From JANQQJ01 sp046290575 (GTDB lineage Bacteria > Pseudomonadota > Alphaproteobacteria > SMXS01): a DNA stretch of 64,000 bases. Shown here in pieces: positions 25,864-34,338 of this stretch. The DNA lies in NCBI GenBank assembly GCA_046290575.1, contig JBKAGX010000001.1, positions 620,001-684,000 of the forward strand. The letters are read 5' to 3'. The first letter of the stretch is position 1, and each line of letters starts with the position of its first letter. The notes under the pieces are model-generated. The model was not told the DNA's origin. It saw only the letters and a program-made list of their open reading frames with translations, and made no database searches. A program made the position numbers and the translations under genes.

Positions 25864-28800
25864 CTACTCTGCCGGTGCCCGCCGGCGCCGCAGGCCCACT
25901 TTTGCCGGCAACCCCCGGAAGAAGCTACCGGCGTCCGCCACAAAGGTATAGGCAACGGGCACGATCAGTAACGTCAGGACCGTAGAGGACATCAGGCCGC
26001 CTATGACCAGGATGCCCATGGGCCGGCGCCATTCCGCGCCATCGGAGACTGAAAGCGCGACCGGCAACATGCCGAATACGGTGGATAGTGCGGTCATCAG
26101 AATGGGCCGCAACCGCAGGGGTGCCGCTTTCAGCATGGCGTCATAGGCGGTCATGCCCTCGTCCCGGAACTGGTTGGCATATTCAACAATCAGGATGCCG
26201 TTCTTCATCACAAGGCCCATCAACACGATCAGGCCGATCTGCGCGAAGAGGCTGAGGCCTGCGCCCTCCAGATAAACCGCGGCAAAGGCGCCGATGAACG
26301 CCAGCGGCGCGCACAGCATGATGATTGCCGGTTGGACAAAGCTGTTAAACTGGCTGGCCAGGATCATGTAAATCACCAGCAGCGCCATGCCGAAGGCCGC
26401 GCCGATGGCAGCAGCATTCTCCGCCATGATCTTGATCGCGCCTTCTGCCCGCCAGCTGTAGCCGGCCGGGGTGTCCATCTCAGCGACGATGTCCTGCAGT
26501 TCGGCGTCCGCCTGGCCCAGTGTTACGGTGCGGCTGTTGGCGGCGGTGACCCCGATCATGCGGCTACGGTCCATGCGCTGGATTTCGACAGGGCCAAGAC
26601 CCACCTGAAGCCGGGCGACACCGTCCAGATCGATCAGGTCGCCCTGGGCACTGGTGATCTGCAACAGGCCGACCTTGGAGAGGTCGTCGCGCTGGTCTTC
26701 CTCCAGCCGGACCCGCACGTCATAGCGTTCACCGCCTTCTTCATAGGTGGCGACATCCATGCCGCCGATCAGCGCGCGGACGGTCCCGGCCAGGCGGTCG
26801 ACGGAAATGCCCAGATCGGCGGCGCGCTGCCGGTCGATATTGATCTGCAATTCCGGTTTTCCAACCTCATAGGATGTGTCGATATCAACAAAGGTCGGTG
26901 AGCCGCGCATTTTTTCTGCCAGCTCCGTGGCAACGCCCGACAGCACGGCCAGGTCTGGCCCCTGGATCAGATATTCGATCTGTCCGCCGGACGCCGCGCC
27001 GCCGGAAACCCAGGGGATTTCGTAGAGCGAGAAGGCTTTGATTTCGGGCCCCGACCGGCGGATCGCGTCGCGAACGCTATCCATAATTTCGTACTGGCCA
27101 CGGTCGCGCACCTGCTTGGGGGTCAAAGCGACGTAGATGTCCGCTTCGTTGACCCGGTTCTGGACACCGGCGCCAACGGTCATGAAAACCGCTTCGACCT
27201 CATCGATGGTCCGTACCTCGGTGGCGATCCGCTGGGTGACCTGTTTGGTCTCCTCAATGCCCGTACCCAGAGGCAGTTCCATATGGCCGATGAATTCACT
27301 GCGGTCGGTCTGCGGCATGAATTCAATCGGTACAAGGGCGGCAATGGAAACACCGCCATAGACGGCCACGACCAGCAGGACCATCGCGATCCAGCGGCGC
27401 TTGAGGGTCGCGCGCAGCAGGCTGGCATAGCCGCGTTCCATTTTTTCATGGAAGGCTAAAAGCGGGCCGGCAATCGGCCGGCGTTCAGGATCTTTGCGCA
27501 GCAGCCGCGAACTCAGCATTGGCGTCAGGGTCATGGACACCAGGAACGAGACGGCTACCGCGAAGGAGACTGTCAGTCCGTATTGGAAGAAGAATTCCCC
27601 GACGAGGCCCTCCATAAAAGCGATCGGCACGAAGACGCCGACGATGGACAGCATTCCTGCCAGAACGGCGCTTCCGACGCGTTTCACGCCCAGCGAGGCC
27701 GCGCGCATGGGCGACTCGCCAGCCTGTACGTATCGATGGATGCTCTCGACCACGACGATGGCATCATCAATCAGCAGGCCGATGGAGACCGATAGGCCCA
27801 TCATGGTGAGCATGTTCAGTGTGAAGCCGGCGACATAGAAGGCAAAAAAGGTGGCAATGATCGCCGTGGGGATTGCGACGGCGACGATCATTGTCGATCG
27901 GGGGTTCAGCAGGAAGACAAAGGTGATCATGACAGCAAGGAAGCCGCCCAGGATCATGTCGCTGGTGACGTCATTGACGGCGGATTCGACAAAGCTGGCG
28001 ACATCCTTCGCCACAACGAGTTCAACGCCGGGGGGTGCGGCGGCGCGTAGCTCATCCAGCACCCGGCGGACTTCCAGGGCAACAGCGACGGTGTTTTCGC
28101 CGGACTGTCGTCGAACTTCCAACGAGACGCCGCGCTTGCCGGACAGTTCGGCATAGGTGCGCTCGTCTTCCATGCCGTCTTCGATGCGGGCGACGTCTTT
28201 CAGCCAGGTGGGCGCGCCATCTCTGAATGCGACCACCAGATTGCCGAATTCGGCGACGGATTCGACCTCGCCCTTGGTCTTGACGGTGAATTCCTGCGTG
28301 CCGCCGCCCGCCTCCAGTCGGCCGCCGGGGATTTCAGCATGTTCCGACTGGATGGCGCCAATGACCTGTTCGGCGGAGAGGCCGTAGCCGCGTAGCCGGT
28401 CGATATCGAGCCAGATGCGCACCTCCCGGTCGCGGTCGCCGACCAACTCAACAGAGCCGACGCCTTCGACGCGTTGGAGGGCCTCCTTCACCACATCATC
28501 CGCATAAAGCGTCAATTCACGAACAGAGAATTCGCCCACCACGAGGATGGACATGATGGGTTCGGAATCAGGGTCGACTTTCTCGACCACCGGGTTTTCC
28601 GCTTCGATCGGGATATCGGCGCGGGCAATCGAGATCTTGTCGCGGACCTCCTGCGCCTTGATGTTGATGTCCTGGCCCAGTTCGAACTCCAGGAAAACCT
28701 GACTCAGCCCCTCCGAACTGGTGGACCGTAGGGTCTTGATGCCGGAGATCGTATTGAGCTTTTCCTCCAGCACATCGGTAACTTCGGTCTCCACGGTTTC

Positions 28801-28968
28801 AGGGGTCGCGCCTTCCAGCACAGTGGTGACCGCAGCAAATGGATATTCGACGCGCGGGAACAGGTCGATGCCGATGCGGCTCATGGAGACCCAGCCCAGC
28901 CCGACCAGCCCCGCGATCAGCATGACCGCGAAGACGGGGCGCCTGATGCAGAAGTCAGCGAGGGGCAT
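25864..28968 (-). CDS. RND efflux transporter, inner-membrane permease (system II)
   Basis: 1034 residues from the ATG at 28968 (MPLADFCIRRP), the usual RND N-terminus; ATG 28977 is equally possible, both inside the end of the fusion gene, and the frame opens at 29037. It is a hydrophobic/amphiphile (HAE1-like) pump: GIDLFPRVEYP near the start, and the proton relay LIDDAIVVVES with the Asp-Asp pair in helix 4. It is the last gene of a tetR-fusion-permease operon. No outer membrane factor is linked. Confidence 0.94.
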   Translation of the reverse strand: MPLADFCIRRPVFAVMLIAGLVGLGWVSMSRIGIDLFPRVEYPFAAVTTVLEGATPETVETEVTDVLEEKLNTISGIKTLRSTSSEGLSQVFLEFELGQDINIKAQEVRDKISIARADIPIEAENPVVEKVDPDSEPIMSILVVGEFSVRELTLYADDVVKEALQRVEGVGSVELVGDRDREVRIWLDIDRLRGYGLSAEQVIGAIQSEHAEIPGGRLEAGGGTQEFTVKTKGEVESVAEFGNLVVAFRDGAPTWLKDVARIEDGMEDERTYAELSGKRGVSLEVRRQSGENTVAVALEVRRVLDELRAAAPPGVELVVAKDVASFVESAVNDVTSDMILGGFLAVMITFVFLLNPRSTMIVAVAIPTAIIATFFAFYVAGFTLNMLTMMGLSVSIGLLIDDAIVVVESIHRYVQAGESPMRAASLGVKRVGSAVLAGMLSIVGVFVPIAFMEGLVGEFFFQYGLTVSFAVAVSFLVSMTLTPMLSSRLLRKDPERRPIAGPLLAFHEKMERGYASLLRATLKRRWIAMVLLVVAVYGGVSIAALVPIEFMPQTDRSEFIGHMELPLGTGIEETKQVTQRIATEVRTIDEVEAVFMTVGAGVQNRVNEADIYVALTPKQVRDRGQYEIMDSVRDAIRRSGPEIKAFSLYEIPWVSGGAASGGQIEYLIQGPDLAVLSGVATELAEKMRGSPTFVDIDTSYEVGKPELQINIDRQRAADLGISVDRLAGTVRALIGGMDVATYEEGGERYDVRVRLEEDQRDDLSKVGLLQITSAQGDLIDLDGVARLQVGLGPVEIQRMDRSRMIGVTAANSRTVTLGQADAELQDIVAEMDTPAGYSWRAEGAIKIMAENAAAIGAAFGMALLVIYMILASQFNSFVQPAIIMLCAPLAFIGAFAAVYLEGAGLSLFAQIGLIVLMGLVMKNGILIVEYANQFRDEGMTAYDAMLKAAPLRLRPILMTALSTVFGMLPVALSVSDGAEWRRPMGILVIGGLMSSTVLTLLIVPVAYTFVADAGSFFRGLPAKVGLRRRRAPAE

Positions 28969-30091
28969 CGGCACCATCCATGACGACAGGGACAAGCCCC
29001 GAGGCCTGACGGGGTTGCTGGAGAGCGATCGGAGCACCGTCTTTCAGGTCGGGCAGGTTGGGGCCGATCAGTGCGAGGTCGCCCTGTTCAAGGCCTTCCA
29101 GCACCTCCACCCGTTCGGCATCCAGATCGTGGATGCGAACAGGGCGCCGCCGGGCGGTGCTGCCGTCCGGGATGTAGACATAATTATCCCCGGCAATACC
29201 TTTAACCGCGCCCCGAGCGACCACGATGGCCTGCCGCGATTCCGGATAGAGCGTTACTTTTGCAAACAGACCGGGCTTGATGGCCAGATCGGGATTTTCC
29301 AGCCGCAGCCGGATTTCGACGCTGCGGGTCCGCGCGTCGATCTTGTCGTTGACCACATGCAGAATTGTTTCGAGCGGTGCGGCCAGGCCGTCGAAATTGA
29401 CGGACACCCGCCCCCCGGCGCGAATGCTGGCCAGGTGAGAGGCTGGCACCTGCGCAACCACTTCGACCACGTCCAGCTTGACGATTTCGACAATCGGCAG
29501 CCCGCCGCCGGCGATCTGTATCATTGTACCCTCGTCGACAAACCGCCTGGTGACGATCCCGTCATAGGGGGCGCGGACGGTGGTATCGGCCAGATCCTGC
29601 CGTGCCTGGTCCAGAGTGGCCTGGGAAATACCAAGCCTGGCGCGGGCGATGTCGTGCTGCGCAACGATCGCGTCCATGCGTCCTTGAGAAACGACGCCTT
29701 TTTCTTTGAGTTGTGTCGCGCGTTCAAGCTCCTGTCGCGCTTGCTGCAGTTCCGCTTGCGCTAAAATCTGTCCCTGTTCCAGTTGCATCACCCGGGTGCG
29801 GAAATCCGATTGTCGGGTGCGGAACAGCGGTGCGCCGGCGCTGACGGAATCGCCCACATCTACATAAATGGCATCGATCACCCCGTTGACGCGCGGTTTG
29901 ATCTCCGTCGTTTTGTCGGCATGGACCTCACCCGTCGCCAGAATGCGGTCGACAACCTCTTCATTGCGAACGGGGGTCGTGAAAATCGGAATGGCCTCGA
30001 CGGTCATGGCTTGAGGGGCCGTTTCTTCTTCGCCGGAACAGGCGCTCAGAACCAAAATTACCAGTAGGGACAAAGTAAAGCGCCGCATCAT
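28955..30091 (-). CDS. RND efflux membrane fusion lipoprotein (system II)
   Basis: 378 residues. The N-terminus is a lipoprotein signal with the lipobox LSAC (Cys18), so the protein should be anchored to a membrane by lipid. Then come the barrel-sandwich halves (IKPRVNGVIDAIYVDVGDSVSAG and VRAPYDGIVTRRFVDEG), a coiled-coil hairpin between them and beta-barrel domains. It overlaps the TetR gene by 4 nt at its start and the permease at its end, so the three genes are translationally coupled. Confidence 0.92.
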   Translation of the reverse strand: MMRRFTLSLLVILVLSACSGEEETAPQAMTVEAIPIFTTPVRNEEVVDRILATGEVHADKTTEIKPRVNGVIDAIYVDVGDSVSAGAPLFRTRQSDFRTRVMQLEQGQILAQAELQQARQELERATQLKEKGVVSQGRMDAIVAQHDIARARLGISQATLDQARQDLADTTVRAPYDGIVTRRFVDEGTMIQIAGGGLPIVEIVKLDVVEVVAQVPASHLASIRAGGRVSVNFDGLAAPLETILHVVNDKIDARTRSVEIRLRLENPDLAIKPGLFAKVTLYPESRQAIVVARGAVKGIAGDNYVYIPDGSTARRRPVRIHDLDAERVEVLEGLEQGDLALIGPNLPDLKDGAPIALQQPRQASGLVPVVMDGADAPR

Positions 30092-30693
30092 TTGGACCCC
30101 TGGTTCAGGTTTGAGAGCAGAAGACCAGCGATCTCTGTGCCCACGACTTCAGGGTCCATGGGCAGGTCTGCGTCGAGTTGCCGCAAGACCGGCTCCAGCA
30201 GAAAATAGCCGGTGATCAGGGCGTTGATGTACGCTGTCAGGGTCCGTGCGTTGCCTTTGGGCGCTATTTCGCTGAACAGCTGCGTCATACGGTCATAGGG
30301 GGCCTTGTAGAGTGACGCGGTCAGGCGTTCCAACCGTGCATGATCGCCGTCCATCAGCTCTCGATGCATCAGCTTGCGCGATACATTGTCGTCGGCACTG
30401 CGTCCGGCCAGCGCCATAATGGTCGCTTTCAGGCGGTTCTCAGGTCTACCGGTCGCATCCATACTCTGTTCGACCACCGCGACGGTTTTGGCGAACTCCT
30501 GTTCAAGCACCGAGAAGTAGAGCTCTTCTTTGTCGGTGAAGTGATTATAGAGGCTGGCCGCCTTGATGCCTGCTGCATCGGCGATGTCGCGCATGGAGAC
30601 ACCGGCAAAGCCGCGTTCCGCAAACAGCGGCGCAGCCACTGCGACCACCCGGTCGCGAGTCGACCCTTCAGTGGCGATGGCGATTGATGGCAT
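30088..30693 (-). CDS. TetR family regulator of RND system II
   Basis: 201 residues. The helix-turn-helix region reads AAPLFAERGFAGVSMRDIADAAGIKAASLYNHFTDKEEL. It is the first gene of the operon with the fusion protein and permease, overlapping the former by 4 nt, which fits an autorepressed efflux operon. A palindrome lies 14 bp upstream of its ATG. Confidence 0.92.
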   Translation of the reverse strand: MPSIAIATEGSTRDRVVAVAAPLFAERGFAGVSMRDIADAAGIKAASLYNHFTDKEELYFSVLEQEFAKTVAVVEQSMDATGRPENRLKATIMALAGRSADDNVSRKLMHRELMDGDHARLERLTASLYKAPYDRMTQLFSEIAPKGNARTLTAYINALITGYFLLEPVLRQLDADLPMDPEVVGTEIAGLLLSNLNQGSK

Positions 30694-30706
30694 ATTTCTA
30701 TTTCAT

Positions 30707-30722
30707 ACTAACGAACGTTAGT
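30707..30722. promoter_or_regulatory. Operator-like palindrome upstream of the RND II operon
   Basis: ACTAACG and CGTTAGT are perfect 7-bp arms with a 2-bp spacer, followed by a partial repeat GTTAGTT. The site sits just upstream of the TetR gene and is likely its autoregulatory operator. Confidence 0.65.
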
Positions 30723-30724
30723 TA

Positions 30725-30770
30725 GTTTTCTATGCCGATATCATCGGCTCCGTCAAGGGCCATAGAAAAC
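30725..30770. other. Inverted repeat GTTTTCTATG / CATAGAAAAC
   Basis: Perfect 10-bp arms 26 bp apart in the 254-bp gap between the TetR gene and the histidine kinase. The remainder of the gap shows no gene. The repeat could be a second regulatory site or part of the kinase gene's leader. Confidence 0.35.
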
Positions 30771-30947
30771 CTGATATTCGATGTTGTTTGGTTTCTGCCG
30801 CCGCTCCGTTGAACAGCTTTGGCCGATGCACTAAGCTTACCTGATAGAAAGTGCAGGGTGTCCTCAGCCACCGCATTAACGGATATGGCAAATGGGGCAC
30901 CACTATTTTTTGAGCCACGGGGTGAGCAGTTTTCTGATTGAGGGGAT

Positions 30948-33146
30948 ATGGGGGAAAAACCAAAAGGCTTAGACGACACAGGTCTTAATCCGGCCAGTGA
31001 TCTCGGGAGCCAACTTTTCAGCGATCTGCTGCGTATTCTGGCCTTTTCGGTCGTCGGGGCTTCCGTACTGATCTACTTTGATGCGTCGGAAGCTTTTTAT
31101 GAGTTCAGCCGGGCACATGAAGCGTGGGAACTCGATGAGATCATTACAGCTCTTGTCTTCCTCGGCATCACCGCTGCCTTCGTCGTCTTACGGCGGCTCC
31201 TGATTATCCGGCAGCAGCACGAAAAACACCAGATTGCTCGGGAGCTGCAACGGAGTGAGGAGCGTCTGAAAGGCGTCAATCGTATTGGCCAGCTTGGCTA
31301 CTGGGACTGGGACATGGTCAGTAACGAGATTTCCTGGTCCGAGGGCGCATTCAAAATTCTCGGTTACGACAAGAGCGCAGTAAAGCCGACCCAGACGGCT
31401 TTAATCGACGTCATACACCCTGACGATCTGGAAATGGCTGTGGAGGCTGTTCGTCTGGCGGCCGAGGAGCCACCCGGAGTCTTTGCGTCCGACCATCGGA
31501 TCATGCGCCCCGATGGCCGTCTCCGCTACATCCATGTGGAGGGCGAGTTCACATTTGACGATAGCGGTGACCCTGTCCATCTGGCCGGAATCATCCAGGA
31601 CATTACCGAGCGGTACCAATATCAGGAACGCATTCGCAGCATGACCGAAGATGCGCCGGTGGGTATCCTCATCATGACGCAGAAGGGTACGATTGAAGAT
31701 GCCAATCCGGCGGCAAACCGGATGTTTGGTTATGAACCGGGCGTGCTGGTCGGGCAAAGTGCGTTTGATCTCGCCGCCGGATCACACCGTGCCGAGTTGC
31801 TCGACGCGTTTTCTGGTTACTTGGACGGGAGTGAACCCCGCTACATCGGGCAGGGTCCGCAGGAGGTGATGGGGCTTCGCAGTGACGGCACGGAATTCCC
31901 TGTTGATCTGGTGGTCTCTGACACCAAAAAAGCGGGGGGTGACTGGCGGTTTGTCTTGATCACATTGGATGTTAGTGACCTCAGAACCGCTCGCGAACAG
32001 CTTCGTCAGGCCCAGAAAATGGAAGCGGTGGGGCAGCTTACCGGCGGGGTTGCGCATGATTTCAATAATCTGCTGATGGCGTTGCAGATGAATCTGGAGC
32101 TCTTGCAGTCGCGGATCGGGGAAGACAGGGAGAGCAGCGAGCATCTGCAATCGTCTCTCAGGTCCATTGAGCGTGGCGCAAAGCTGACGCATCGGTTGCT
32201 GGCCTTTTCGCGTGACCAGATCCTGGAGCCGGAAACCGCTGACCTCAATGAGATCGTCGATAGTATGACCAGTCTGCTGCGTCGAACGCTTGGCGAAACA
32301 ATTGAGGTCAAGACGAATTTGTCGGACGCACTTTGGCCGACGCTTGTTGACCCGAGCCAGCTTGAGAGCGCGATCCTGAATCTGGCCATAAACGCTCGTC
32401 ACGCGATGCCTGATGGAGGCACGCTGGAAATCGAGACCCGGAATATAGAAATCCACGAACCGACGACCTGGGGCGACGATACAATCGACTCTGGCGATTT
32501 TGTCAGGCTGTCTGTCGCAGATACAGGGACGGGTATGTCGCCCGAGGTTATGAACCGCGTGTTTGAGCCGTTCTTTACGACCAAGGAAGTCGGCAAGGGC
32601 TCGGGTCTGGGTCTCAGCATGATTTACGGCTTCATCAAGCAGTCGGAAGGTCATATCGAAGTCGATAGCGCTGAAGGGAAGGGTACGACATTCCGGCTCT
32701 ACCTCCCACGTGTAGTCGAGGCGGTTAAGGCCACCGAATCTGTTCGGGGTAGGGCCGGTTCTCTGCCTGGCGGCGATGAGACGATCCTTTTGGTTGAGGA
32801 TGACGAAGCGGTCAGAAAATCCTTGATCCGCATGCTGCAATTGCTGGGCTATGACGTTCATGCCGCAGCAGATGGACCCGCAGCGCTTCGGCTTGTTGAT
32901 GATCCTGAATTTAGGCCGCAGCTTGTCCTGAGCGACGTGGTGCTTCCCGGGGGTCTGAAGGGGCCGCAGGTTGTGGAAGCCGTCATGGCCCGTGTCGACG
33001 GGTGCCGCGCCCTCTTGATGTCGGGCTATACGGAACGGCAATCCGGTGGGGAGCCGGGCTTCAGTGACCCTGGAATCGAATTGATTCATAAGCCCTACAC
33101 ACGCGAAGTGCTCGCGCGGAAAATCAGGGACGTCATCGCCGGTTAG
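30948..33146 (+). CDS. Hybrid sensor histidine kinase with two PAS domains and a C-terminal receiver
   Basis: 732 residues. Two membrane helices (about 27-45 and 63-85) flank a very short external loop, so it likely senses through its membrane part or its PAS domains. PAS 1 spans about 110-222 and PAS 2 about 230-345. The phospho-acceptor His370 is in VGQLTGGVAHDFNNLL. The ATPase domain shows NLAINARHAMPDGG, DTGTGM and GKGSGLGLSMIYGF. The receiver has the acidic pair EDD and Asp663 in VLSDVVLPG. No response regulator gene is adjacent. GAGGGGAT precedes the ATG. Signal and output are unknown. Confidence 0.93.
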   Translation: MGEKPKGLDDTGLNPASDLGSQLFSDLLRILAFSVVGASVLIYFDASEAFYEFSRAHEAWELDEIITALVFLGITAAFVVLRRLLIIRQQHEKHQIARELQRSEERLKGVNRIGQLGYWDWDMVSNEISWSEGAFKILGYDKSAVKPTQTALIDVIHPDDLEMAVEAVRLAAEEPPGVFASDHRIMRPDGRLRYIHVEGEFTFDDSGDPVHLAGIIQDITERYQYQERIRSMTEDAPVGILIMTQKGTIEDANPAANRMFGYEPGVLVGQSAFDLAAGSHRAELLDAFSGYLDGSEPRYIGQGPQEVMGLRSDGTEFPVDLVVSDTKKAGGDWRFVLITLDVSDLRTAREQLRQAQKMEAVGQLTGGVAHDFNNLLMALQMNLELLQSRIGEDRESSEHLQSSLRSIERGAKLTHRLLAFSRDQILEPETADLNEIVDSMTSLLRRTLGETIEVKTNLSDALWPTLVDPSQLESAILNLAINARHAMPDGGTLEIETRNIEIHEPTTWGDDTIDSGDFVRLSVADTGTGMSPEVMNRVFEPFFTTKEVGKGSGLGLSMIYGFIKQSEGHIEVDSAEGKGTTFRLYLPRVVEAVKATESVRGRAGSLPGGDETILLVEDDEAVRKSLIRMLQLLGYDVHAAADGPAALRLVDDPEFRPQLVLSDVVLPGGLKGPQVVEAVMARVDGCRALLMSGYTERQSGGEPGFSDPGIELIHKPYTREVLARKIRDVIAG

Positions 33147-33225
33147 GCATGTAGCTGGTCGCCATGGCGCCACCCATGCGGATCCTGTGGCGCGGGCCGT
33201 TAACACAACTTTAAGACTGTAACTA

Positions 33226-33265
33226 TTCTTAACGTAGCACGGCGGGATTTCACCGTTCTTAACGT
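33226..33265 (+). repeat. Direct repeat TTCTTAACGT, spaced by 30 bp
   Basis: TTCTTAACGT occurs at 33226-33235 and again at 33256-33265, exactly 30 bp apart (about three helical turns), upstream of the c-di-GMP riboswitch. It may bind an activator on one face of the helix. Confidence 0.45.
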
Positions 33266-33299
33266 GTGTTACGGACCGGCGCTGCGCATATTGAGTTCT

Positions 33300-33390
33300 C
33301 CACGAAACGGCAAACTGTCGGCAACGGCAGGACGCAAAGCCACCGGCCCTCCCCCGGATTTTCCGGACGGGTAGCGGGGTTCCCGAAAGG
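33300..33390 (+). ncRNA. Cyclic-di-GMP-I riboswitch (GEMM-I)
   Basis: The hallmark conserved strings of the GEMM-I aptamer are all present in order: ACGGCAAAC, a hairpin CTGTCG / CGGCAG closed by a GCAA (GNRA) tetraloop, then GGACGCAAAGCCACCGG, a GC-rich variable stem, and GGTAGCGGGGTTCCCG. The ribosome-binding site GAAAGGA (33385-33391) lies at the aptamer's 3' edge, 7 nt before the ATG at 33399. Ligand binding could therefore control translation directly. No terminator helix with a T-run is seen before the start codon. Confidence 0.93.
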
Positions 33391-33398
33391 ACAAAGAA

Positions 33399-34139
33399 AT
33401 GGAAGCCACCGGCTTCAAGCCTGCGTCACTTACTGATCCCAAGAGCAAGGGCACGATCACGGCGATCAAGTTCCTCCTGCCCTTCGCCCTGGCGTTTTTC
33501 GCAACCATCCTGTTCTCGACGCCAGCGCCCGCCAGCGCGCTGCAAACCGCCAATGCCGCCCCCAACCTCACGGCTGACTTTGGCGTGCGCCAGGCGATGG
33601 CGCTTGATACTTCCCGTCTTGAAAAGTGGACCGGCGCGTTGGCTCGGCATGAAGCAGCCCTCAATGACGATGCGGAGTGCTACAACGCAGATGCCGCATT
33701 CTGTTTCAAGACCTATTGGACAGAGTTGGTCTCGGAACTTTCGACGCTGAGCGGCGCAGAGCAGCTGACCCGCGTTAACAGCGAAATCAATCGCTGGTCC
33801 TATCGCAGCGACCGCGCCGCCTGGGGCCGCAAGGACTTTTGGGCAACCCCGCAGGAGATGTTCGACAAAGGCGCCGGTGATTGTGAAGACATGGCGATCT
33901 TCAAATATCTGCTGCTGCGTGCCGTCGGCTTCGATGCTGAAGATATGACGCTGATGGTGATGGCGACCGGAACCCACGCCCATATGGTGCTGGTTGTTGC
34001 ACAACCCGGGGGTGCGGTTGTGCTGGACAATCTGACCAATGACATCCTGCTCGCGTCTGACGATGACCGCACCGATGTGCCGATTTACTCACTCAGTGAA
34101 GCCGGTTGGCAGATGTTGGCTGTCAACAAGGAGGGGTAA
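33399..34139 (+). CDS. BTLCP (DUF920) transglutaminase-like cysteine protease, LapG-like
   Basis: 246 residues. A hydrophobic segment (about 24-46) ending APASA is a probable signal peptide or anchor, so it acts in the periplasm. The catalytic triad of bacterial transglutaminase-like cysteine proteases is seen: Cys in KGAGDCEDMAIFKY, His in GTHAHMVLVV and Asp in AVVLDNLT. In Pseudomonas fluorescens the family member LapG cleaves a large surface adhesin when c-di-GMP falls. Here the gene carries a c-di-GMP riboswitch in its leader. No LapD or LapA homologue lies in the window, so the target is unknown. Confidence 0.9.
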   Translation: MEATGFKPASLTDPKSKGTITAIKFLLPFALAFFATILFSTPAPASALQTANAAPNLTADFGVRQAMALDTSRLEKWTGALARHEAALNDDAECYNADAAFCFKTYWTELVSELSTLSGAEQLTRVNSEINRWSYRSDRAAWGRKDFWATPQEMFDKGAGDCEDMAIFKYLLLRAVGFDAEDMTLMVMATGTHAHMVLVVAQPGGAVVLDNLTNDILLASDDDRTDVPIYSLSEAGWQMLAVNKEG

Positions 34140-34230
34140 TCAATCTCAACTGTCTCTGCCCTGATCGACTTTCAAGAATCCTCCGAAGACCCTTGCAGCA
34201 TGCCCCAAGCGGCTGAAGGGAGCGAAGCAG

Positions 34231-34265
34231 CCCAATCTGGCGGCCCCAAGCGAACCCAGGTTGGG
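34231..34265. other. Weak hairpin after the protease gene
   Basis: CCCAATCTGG and CCAGGTTGGG pair with one G-T wobble, followed by a T-rich stretch. The 199-bp gap between the protease gene and convergent hyuB shows no gene; this may be a terminator. Confidence 0.3.
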
Positions 34266-34338
34266 TTGTTTCGCGTTTTACTCCAGTGCCGCAGTACTTT
34301 TCAGTTTGGCTGTTGGCACTGAAAGACCTTAGAGCGAT

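Noticed and set aside
30722..30979. Small minus-strand frame of 85 codons between the TetR gene and the histidine kinase
   Set aside because: It overlaps the kinase start, has no ribosome site and no family resemblance.
31782..33206. 474-codon open frame antisense to the histidine kinase
   Set aside because: It mirrors the kinase codons on the other strand and has no recognisable domain; the sense protein has complete HisKA, ATPase and receiver motifs.
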